Assembly: GCA_031288635.1 (NCBI GenBank)
Contig: JAITQZ010000085.1
Location: 1 to 6,226 of the forward strand
Length of the DNA: 6,226 nucleotides
Reading direction: 5' to 3'
DNA from: Candidatus Peribacteria bacterium
GTDB lineage: Bacteria; Patescibacteria; JAEDAM01; Absconditabacterales; Absconditicoccaceae
A model generated the notes under the pieces. It was given only the letters and a program-made list of their open reading frames with translations, ran no database searches and was not told the origin of the DNA. Shown here one piece after another: positions 1-5,815 of the stretch (position 1 is its first letter; each line of letters opens with the position of its first letter). The translations under genes were made by a program, and so were the position numbers.

Positions 1-34
1 ATTTTATCAAGTAAATAAAATATAAAAGAGGTAA

Positions 35-64
35 TTGACAGGGTATTATACGTTCTCATATACT
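35..64 (+). promoter_or_regulatory. Possible antisense promoter
   Basis: A consensus -35 hexamer TTGACA (35-40) is followed after 18 bp by TATACT (59-64), one mismatch from TATAAT. It points rightward into the 3' end of the leftward glycosyltransferase gene, so a transcript from it would be antisense. No convincing plus-strand gene follows. The region is AT-rich and such matches arise by chance, so this is only a candidate. Confidence 0.25.
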
Positions 65-1161
65 TCCAAAGTCTTTCTCACGTTCTCGCTCCATGCAAAT
101 CTCCTTTCACTGATGGTCTCATATTTCCCCTGATAAAAATCAATGACTTTCTGAGCAATATCTTCTGGATTCGCCGGCTCTGCAAAATTCACCTTACCAC
201 TAACCACTTCTGTCAAAGCTGCTGCATTCGTTGCTACCAATTGCTGCCCTAAAGCACATGTTTCTGCCGCAGAAAACCCAAATCCTTCGACCAAACTTGG
301 CACAATCACCACATCACTTGCGAGAATATAGTTTCAAAGCTGAGAATATTTCACCCCAGGAATCCAAACAATATGCTTACTCAAATGATGTGGAGTAATA
401 AATGCCCTCACATCATCAGCTTTATTATTTGGACTTTCTGAAACAATCAACACTGCCTTAAATTCTGGAATTACTTTAATAATACGTGGCAACGCCTGAA
501 CATAGTAGAGGAGCCCCTTAGAAATTCACGGTCTTCAAAAAAATAGTCCCACATAATTTTTCTCCAATCCGTTTTCTTTTCTAAGAGCTTTTTGTGCTTC
601 TGCTGGGAAATTTTTTCTGTCCCACAAGTTATAATCTATCCCATTATAAATAGTGAGTAATTTCGTATCTGGTACCCCAAAGGAAATCCTCAGGCTATTC
701 TTCGTGTAGTTCGATACACAAATAAATTTTGCAAAAGGGAAAAGAAAAATCAGACGTTCAAACCATTTATAAAAAAATCCTTTTCGTCCCATAAATCTAT
801 ATCGTAATTGCCCAAAGATTTCGTGAACCGTCAAGACAACCTTTTTCTGCGTGAGTTTCCCAATGATACTGGCAGGAATAGCAGCATTATAGGTCGTAGT
901 ATGGATACAATCAGCCCATTTCGCCAGCTGTATCCCTTTTGGGAGACAAAGGAAGGTAAAGTCGTATCTATTGTGTCCCACTCTATAAATTTCATAATCA
1001 TCAGAAATCTTTTCATAGCTAGGAACGTCTGGTGTAAATTTGGTCGTCAAAACCTTTACTTGATGTCCTTGGGCGAGTAACCCATTCACCAGATTATCAA
1101 AGAGAACTTCCACGCCTCCCACGTGAGGCTTGAAAAGGTCTAACACAAAGAGTATCTTCAT
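46..1161 (-). CDS. GT4-family glycosyltransferase (UGA = Gly)
   Basis: A GT-B fold, family-4 retaining glycosyltransferase of 371 residues, a normal length, likely transferring a sugar from a nucleotide-sugar donor to a surface glycan or lipid on the cytoplasmic face of the membrane. The N-terminal half has the FKPHVGGVE glycine loop (about 11-19), GHQVKVLTT, and VSNYTKNSL followed by TIYNGID. The C-terminal half has GRPGISKG (209-216), whose R210 and K215 match the donor-phosphate-binding pair of GRxxxxKG, and the E-x7-E motif E291/E299 in EGFGFSAAE. Three in-frame UGA codons at 535-537 (G209), 526-528 (G212) and 334-336 (G276) split it under the standard code; G209 is the family-conserved glycine. 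It starts at ATG 1161 and ends with UAA at 46-48. It lies 26 bp downstream of the cytidylyltransferase, probably in the same transcript. No Shine-Dalgarno is seen. The donor and acceptor cannot be told from sequence. Confidence 0.93.
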
Positions 1162-1187
1162 AGTATCATCGAAAAAAAATCTAAAAC

Positions 1188-1631
1188 CTACTTTCCTCTA
1201 TATGTACTACTATTATGCGTCTTCGCACCCAGTCCATCACGAATTTCAATCCCCAATCCCTGACACACTTGTACTTCAGGGATATTCCCACTAAACCTAT
1301 CTCCTCCTTTTCCAAAAATAATCTGGGTATCAGGTCAGAATTTCTCTTTAATTGCTCCGGTAATCTGACGAATACTTTTACAGACAGACCCATCTGTATC
1401 CACCGAGAGCATTACCCTATCCACGGCTCTTAAGGCTGAAACTACCTTCATTCTGAATTGCTCATCTTGAAAAACTTTCTCTTTCCCTGTCTTGAGTCTG
1501 GCTTGAACATCAGAGTTGACGATAACCCATAGCTCATCTCCCAGTTCACGACAAAGCTCTAGACATTCGATATGTCCAGGATGAAGTGGATTGAAATATC
1601 ACGAAGTAATGACAATAGTTGGTGGTTGCAT
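1188..1631 (-). CDS. Cytidylyltransferase-like nucleotidyltransferase (UGA = Gly)
   Basis: A 147-residue single-domain nucleotidyltransferase of the HxGH superfamily (TagD / RfaE-C / cytidylyltransferase-like), expected to join a nucleotide from CTP or ATP to a phosphorylated alcohol or sugar. The N-terminus has GYFNPLHPGH (11-20) with H17 and H20 as the HxGH nucleotide-binding motif. The middle has GKGGDRF (107-113). The C-terminus has an NSSTYR segment (140-145) resembling the ISSTxxR signature. Two UGA codons, at 1599-1601 (G11) and 1335-1337 (G99), must be read through. G11 is the glycine opening the GxFDxxHxGH motif of this family, so Gly is the expected residue. It starts at ATG 1629-1631 and ends with UAG at 1188-1190. 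It precedes the glycosyltransferase by 26 bp, which suggests the pair supplies and uses an activated precursor for surface glycans. Glycerol-3-phosphate versus heptose or another substrate is undecided. Confidence 0.9.
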
Positions 1632-1652
1632 ACCATTATCTTCACTATTTCC

Positions 1653-1711
1653 CCTACATTTGCAAGTCGAAATAAAAAAAACCTACAAACCAAACCTACA
1701 AACCAAACGTT
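1653..1711 (-). repeat. Direct repeat copy B, left of RhuM gene
   Basis: This stretch matches 2899-2943 in the same orientation: CCTACATTT-CAAGTC-AAATAAAAAA, then CCTAYAAACCAAAC and CGTT. There are only a few substitutions plus one 13-bp internal duplication. The two copies bracket the RhuM gene. Identity stops at ACGTT on the right, exactly where the RhuM 3' flank begins. On the minus strand this copy keeps the U-rich tract of the other copy's terminator but has lost the second hairpin arm, so it is unlikely to terminate RhuM transcription efficiently. It is probably a duplicated target or recombination site. Confidence 0.7.
1682..1707. repeat. Perfect 13-bp tandem duplication
   Basis: The unit CCTACAAACCAAA occurs twice back to back (1682-1694 and 1695-1707). 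The corresponding place in the other repeat copy (2927-2939) has it once, as CCTATAAACCAAA. It is therefore a local duplication within copy B, after or during the event that created the two copies. Confidence 0.9.
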
Positions 1712-1717
1712 GAATAC

Positions 1718-2788
1718 TTATTCCTTTTTAAGTTCTTGTTCTATCTGTTCTAACATCTCTAGATCTGCTCTATCAGCTTCTAGAGCTTCCCAATCTTTTC
1801 TTCTCTTATCAAAACTCTCATATCTTTGATCAATAATTGCTTCCATTTCTTGATGAGAAATTGCACCTTTATTCAACAAAAGTTCCCCATCATTACTCTG
1901 AATAATCTGTTCTAAATGTTCTTTCCAAAACTCAATGGTTAAAGCCTTTCTCTTTTTCACCCTTAATTCTGCGGCTTCTAAAAACACAACAACAAAACGA
2001 TTTAAACTATCCAGTTCATCTTCTGTGAGATAATTTTTTGCAATAAAAACATCTTGCTTTCTTACAAAGCTTCCTTTTCGATTAGTTAAAGCCATATTGG
2101 GTAGATGTGGGTCAGCACGATTCACAATCAGTTCTGCTGCAGTTTGTCCTGTCACAGCGTAAAGAATTTTATTTTGTGCCTCAGCAAAAAATATTTGTGT
2201 GGCTTTATCGGTAGGATCATAGTTATTACTCAAGGCAAAAAGATCGCGAACTTTCTGGTAAAATCTCTTTTCACTGGCACGGATATCACGAATTTTTTCC
2301 AAAAGCTCATCAAAGTAATCAGGTCTTCCATCAGGATTCTTCAATCTCTCTGTATCAATAAGAAATCCTTTCACCATATATTCTTTCAGATTTTTATTAG
2401 CTCGTTGTCTAAACTGTACCCCTCTTTTGCTTCTTATCCTAAATCCCACCGCTAATATCATATCTAAACTATAAAATCTGACAAAATATTGCTTCCCATC
2501 TGCTGCAGAAGTAAGTATAGATTTGACATCTATATTATTTCATCATATAACATCAGTAGTCAAGCAATCCTTTATTACTGAATTTTGGCTTAACTCTCCA
2601 TCTTTCAGGATGTTTTGAATGTGCAAACTGATATTCTGTTTAGAGGTAGCAAAAAGTTCTGCCATTTGCTGTTGATTCAACCAAACCGTTCTATCTTTAG
2701 CAAAAAGTGCAATAGATACCTCACCATCGTCAGTTGTATAGAGAATAATAGGTTGTTCTGTTGAAATTATTTGATGATCATTCACCAT
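1718..2788 (-). CDS. rhuM: RhuM-family protein (two adjacent UGA = Gly)
   Basis: A Virulence_RhuM family protein of 356 residues, named for a Salmonella pathogenicity-island gene; its molecular role is not established. The N-terminus has the family's helix-turn-helix-like segment WLNQQQMAELFATSKQNIS (36-54), then SAADGKQY, YSLDMILAVGFRIRSKRG and the LKEYMVKGF / DTERLKNPDG block. The C-terminal half is alpha-helical, with an acidic, Glu-rich coiled-coil-like end. Two consecutive UGA codons (2540-2545; G82-G83) join two pieces that the standard code would separate. They lie in a segment of about 15 residues that seems extra relative to the usual LTTAADGK arrangement. The start is taken as ATG 2788; TTG 2797 is the alternative, and UAA at 2801-2803 blocks anything longer. 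AAGGAA abuts the ATG. It ends with UAA at 1718-1720. A TATAAT lies upstream on the minus strand (2874-2879) without a good -35. Direct repeats flank the gene, suggesting insertion as a cassette. Confidence 0.9.
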
Positions 2789-2898
2789 TTCCTTCAATAT
2801 TTATAAGGTAAATATAGTACGACTCCAAATAGCATACTATTAAAATGGTTTATGATTGCAACACCTTTTTGACATTATAGCTATTCCCTTTAATCTCT

Positions 2899-2943
2899 CC
2901 TACATTTTCAAGTCAAAATAAAAAATCCTATAAACCAAACGTT
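2899..2943 (-). repeat. Direct repeat copy A, right of RhuM gene
   Basis: This is the partner of 1653-1711. It runs CCTACATTTTCAAGTC, an A-rich tract, then CCTATAAACCAAACGTT. This copy is probably the original, because it forms the functional 3' end of the beta-helix gene: it holds that gene's UAG stop (2900-2902), the U-tract and most of the hairpin. On its far side, toward RhuM, weaker similarity to the leader of the cytidylyltransferase may continue (a CTATT-CCC block and CATTAT). This is consistent with RhuM having been placed between two formerly adjacent genes. Confidence 0.7.
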
Positions 2944-3943
2944 TATAGGATTCTTTTAGATGTAAAACATCTACAGTTCAAAGAACTCTCACCTCTCCCT
3001 GTCCCGAAGTTGAGATGACTGGAGTCTGAAGTGGCTTTGAAAAGCGAATCTCCGATTGCCCCGAAGCACTCGCTACCACACGCTCCAATGTTCCACGGAG
3101 AGTAATCTCTCCTTGTCCCGAAGCAGTCAGTGTAGAGGAATCATTTTCCCCTTTATTAATAGCAATTTCACCTTGACCAGCGGCAGAGATCAGAGCAGTT
3201 TCACTCTTTAAACTTCCCAAAGTGAGTTCTCCGGTTTCTGCGACACTAATGTTGACAGTAGCAGTCTCAAAATTATTAAAGTTTCCATTTGCTTGATCAG
3301 AAACACCGACCACAAGAGTAGAAACAATAAGCTTTTGAATTTTACTTTCACTTTGTCCTGTAAGGTGTAAATGAGCACCAGAAGCCTTAATTGTATCAGC
3401 ATGCAACTCAGATTGCCCACTGCCATGATAAATCCATGTGGAAAAAACAAAATGTCCTTCCATATTAGCTTCCCCACAGTTCTCAATCTGAACAGAAATC
3501 CCTTCAGGAACCAAAAGAACAACTCTCGGATCTTCAGGAGCTTCTTCCGATTTCCCATCAGTGTTGCCGGGATCGGAATAGCGTTTTCCATCCACGTATA
3601 CTTCATTGTCGCGTACTTCAATGTTATTCCCGCGAACAACAATAGTCTCTCCATCAATGGTAATGACACTCACTCCCTTAGTAGTGTTGATATTTGTAAA
3701 GGAATATTTCTTACCTTTACTGTTTCCACCGATAGAAATGATATTTCCACCTCCAGAAATGACGATGTTATTTCCGTTTCCTTTTCCGTGCACCATGAGC
3801 GAATCTCCAGATTCCTCAAACTTTATGCTCTTAGGAGCCTGTTCAACTCGAATAAACTCATCACTTGATGGTTTAATTACTAAGTCGACAACATCACGGA
3901 TGACCAACGCTTTTTTGTTAAATTTTTTTTCTTCGTTTAACAT
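2900..3943 (-). CDS. GIN/DUF2807-like beta-helix protein (UGA = Gly near C-terminus)
   Basis: A 347-residue protein, or 321 if UGA stopped it, resembling the putative auto-transporter adhesin head (GIN, DUF2807) domain. Residues 1-170 contain Gly/Asn-rich strands and a GNNIEVRDNEVYVDGKRY segment. From 175 on there are eight beta-helix rungs of 19-20 residues, each opening with a variant of SGQGE, at 175, 195, 215, 235, 255, 275, 294 and 313. The UGA at 2978-2980 (G322) sits at rung position 10. There rung 275 reads LRGTLE and the last rung reads VLGTVD, so glycine and continued translation fit very well. The extension ends at UAG 2900-2902 and runs through a terminator-like hairpin. No signal peptide, lipobox or membrane helix is visible, which is odd for an adhesin, so it may be cytoplasmic or exported non-classically. 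Start ATG 3943 lies about 31 nt below a good promoter. No Shine-Dalgarno is seen. Confidence 0.82.
2913..2952 (-). terminator. Rho-independent terminator-like hairpin
   Basis: A perfect 12-bp stem is formed by 2924-2935 (AATCCTATAAAC) and 2941-2952 (GTTTATAGGATT) with a 5-nt loop. On the minus strand it is followed by TTTTATTTT, as expected of an intrinsic terminator for the beta-helix gene. The stem is AT-rich, with three G-C pairs. It lies inside the reading frame once UGA 2978-2980 is read as Gly; the U-tract comes before the UAG stop. On the plus strand the stem is followed only by CTTTT, so activity in that direction is doubtful. Confidence 0.72.
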
Positions 3944-3980
3944 AACATTTAAATTTTTAGTTTATATTTTTACGTGGATA

Positions 3981-4009
3981 ACTATATATATATGAATACT
4001 AAAAGTCAA
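3981..4009 (-). promoter_or_regulatory. Promoter for beta-helix gene
   Basis: On the minus strand TTGACT (4009-4004) is followed after exactly 17 bp by TATAGT (3986-3981), a close sigma-70-type match. Transcription would begin near 3974, giving a leader of about 30 nt before ATG 3943. The -10 sits in a short alternating AT run (3983-3992). This is a prediction from hexamer match and spacing only. Confidence 0.6.
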
Positions 4010-4014
4010 GAGAA

Positions 4015-4040
4015 AAATCTGCCGATGAAAAGCAGGATTT
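4015..4040. other. Imperfect inverted repeat between divergent promoters
   Basis: AAATCTGC (4015-4022) can pair with GCAGGATTT (4032-4040), with one bulged base and a 9-nt loop. It lies between the two outward-facing -35 boxes, so it could be an operator or leader structure. On the minus strand it is followed by a T-rich stretch and could instead act as a weak terminator. It is short and may be fortuitous. Confidence 0.3.
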
Positions 4041-4059
4041 CCCAAAATACTATTCCTCC

Positions 4060-4087
4060 TTGAAATTTTCCCTCAATTCCGTATGCT
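4060..4087 (+). promoter_or_regulatory. Candidate promoter for trigger factor
   Basis: TTGAAA (4060-4065) and TATGCT (4082-4087) are separated by 16 bp. The start point would be near 4094, leaving about 25 nt before ATG 4119. If correct, the upstream in-frame ATG at 4083 lies inside the -10 box and cannot be the translation start. TATCAT at 4087-4092 is an alternative -10 with poorer spacing. Confidence 0.45.
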
Positions 4088-4118
4088 ATCATCAGTTTTA
4101 TTTTACTCATCATTACGT

Positions 4119-5387
4119 ATGGCATACACACTTACCAAAGGACCTCAATCTAATTACCTCCTAGAAATCACGTTTACCACTGCTGATGTGGAACACGAAA
4201 AAGCACACGTCCTCAAACATTTTCAAGCCGATATGACGCTGGACGGCTTCAGAAAAGGGCAGGTACCTTTAGCATTGGTAGAAAAAAACGTGCAACCTGA
4301 ATACCTCAAAATGAGCATCATCGAACATATCGCCAATCACAGTATCCAATCAGCTCTCAATGAATATCCTGACATCAAATTTATCGGTGAACTCTATGAT
4401 TATGCCCAGAATGAAAAAGACGGGATGACGACAATTACCCTGAAACTGGATATCTACCCAGAGATAGAAATCAAAAAAGAAAGCTGGAAGAACGAAACGA
4501 TTAAACCGATTTCCGTGAAAGTAGAAAAACAAGAATTAGAAGATGCTCTAAGCAATCTCAAAAAAAATTACGCTGAATATGAAGATACAGACACCTTGGC
4601 ACTTGGTACCGTTTCCAAAATCGCTTTGGAGCGACTCGATAAAGACGGAAATGCCGTTGAAAAAGGAACGACCTATCTCGGAGAACCAGAATTTAAGGAA
4701 GACAAATTTCGAGAGAAAACCTTCGTAGGACAGAAAAAAAATGGAGAGATTGAAATCGATTATGCAGAAAAATCTTTGCCTGCCGTACTGCACGCAAAAC
4801 CCGAAACCAAACCCGCCAAACTCAAAATGAGTATCAAAGATGTGAAAAAGCAGATTCTGCCCGAATTTACCGATGAAAATATCACAAAATTCTTCGGAAA
4901 AGAAAGCGAAGTAAAAACAGAAGCTGAACTCAAATCCTTTATCGAACAGCAAATCTACGCTCAAAAAGAGCAAACTGCATTAATCCAAGCAGTAGAAACC
5001 TTTGTTTCTGCAATTAGAAAAGACGCGATGAATGTAGTCATCCCAAAAACAATGATTGACGAAGAATTCAAATCTAGACTACATTCCCTCGAACACCGCT
5101 TTGGCAGCAAAGAAAAAGTCGAAGAATACCTCAAAGCGATGACCGACGAACAAAGAAAAAAATTCGTGGAAGATATCCAAAAAGCCTCAGCAGAAAGCCT
5201 CGAAAAATTCTTTATCCTCAATAAAGTTACCGAACTCCTTGGTATTGACATTGATTGGAATATCCAATGACAAGATTTAGCAGTTGAAAGAAAGATTTAC
5301 GAACACTTCAATCCTAAAAAAGAAGAAGAAAAAGTAAAAGCAGCAAATGAAGAAAAAAAGCCGGTGAAAAAAACAACGAAACAATAA
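4119..5387 (+). CDS. tig: Trigger factor (UGA = Gly near C-terminus)
   Basis: Ribosome-bound chaperone that receives nascent chains at the exit tunnel. With the start at ATG 4119 it has 422 residues, close to the usual 430. The N-terminal ribosome-binding domain carries GFRKGQVP (43-50), the family signature that docks on ribosomal protein L23. A diverged FKBP-like segment follows (about 150-245, from YAEYEDTDT to LKMSIKDVKK). The helical C-terminal chaperone domain begins at ILPEFTDENITKFFG. UGA at 5268-5270 (G384) would end the protein at NIQ. Read as Gly, translation continues for 38 more residues into a Lys/Glu-rich tail and stops at UAA 5385-5387. ATG 4083 would add 12 residues but overlaps the predicted -10 box, and the sequence from 4119 (MAYTLTKG) starts as trigger factors usually do. 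No Shine-Dalgarno is seen. The next gene follows after 55 bp with no terminator between. Confidence 0.93.
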
Positions 5388-5442
5388 TGACAGAGCAACA
5401 GTATCAATACGCCTGAATTCCTTTTATTTGATGGTTATCCCA

Positions 5443-5793
5443 ATGAAAAAATCCCTTCTCCTTTCAGCTTTTTTGCTCCCTCTTTTAGGAGGTTGTGATG
5501 TCCTTTCACCGCAATCTTCAGACCTTGACAAGGTCGTTGAACACGGAAGTGCAGTACTTTCAGGAGCTTGGGATACCGCAAAAACAGTAGGGCAGGAGTA
5601 TTACAACGACCAAGTAAAACCAAAACTCGATACTGTAATCAATCAAGCAAAAGACCAAGCAGACCAGCTCACACAACAAGCAAAAAACCAGGTAAACTCA
5701 GGAATTGACCAAGTTGGTCAAGAATTCTCCGATCGAATGCAAGAAAAGGCAGATACGATAAGAGATGAAATAGAGAGTCTAAAGGTAAAATAG
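5443..5793 (+). CDS. Small helical lipoprotein
   Basis: A 116-residue predicted lipoprotein. It begins MKKS, then a hydrophobic stretch and the lipobox LGGC with Cys18 as the lipid-attachment residue. Signal peptidase II would release a mature protein of about 99 residues. After a short Ser-rich linker the rest looks like one long polar amphipathic helix rich in Gln, Asp, Lys and Ala, with near-repeats such as QAKDQADQ and QQAKNQVN, and it has no known catalytic motif. ATG 5443 is chosen because it gives a standard signal peptide; ATG 5431 and TTG 5428 lie just upstream in frame. There is no in-frame UGA and the stop is UAG 5791-5793. It lies between trigger factor and an unknown gene, perhaps in one transcript. 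I do not recognise a specific family; an envelope-structural or spacer role is only a guess from composition. Confidence 0.85.
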   Translation: MKKSLLLSAFLLPLLGGCDVLSPQSSDLDKVVEHGSAVLSGAWDTAKTVGQEYYNDQVKPKLDTVINQAKDQADQLTQQAKNQVNSGIDQVGQEFSDRMQEKADTIRDEIESLKVK

Positions 5794-5815
5794 ATTTTTT
5801 ATCCTTCGTTAGGAG

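Noticed and set aside
46..1161. Glycosyltransferase as a decayed pseudogene
   Set aside because: All interruptions are UGA in the same frame with no frameshifts, and reading them as Gly yields conserved motifs. The same holds in unrelated neighbouring genes.
1682..1707. CRISPR or functional iteron array
   Set aside because: Only two adjacent 13-bp units with no spacers; explained as a local duplication within the direct repeat.
2874..2879. Stand-alone promoter for RhuM based on a minus-strand TATAAT
   Set aside because: No acceptable -35 hexamer at 16-18 bp, so it is only mentioned under the gene.
3371..3995. Plus-strand open frames opposite the beta-helix gene
   Set aside because: They overlap the repeat-structured minus-strand protein, have biased composition typical of antisense shadows, and show no motifs.
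4548..5251. Minus-strand frames opposite trigger factor
   Set aside because: They are Phe-rich shadows of the Lys/Glu-rich trigger factor coding strand.
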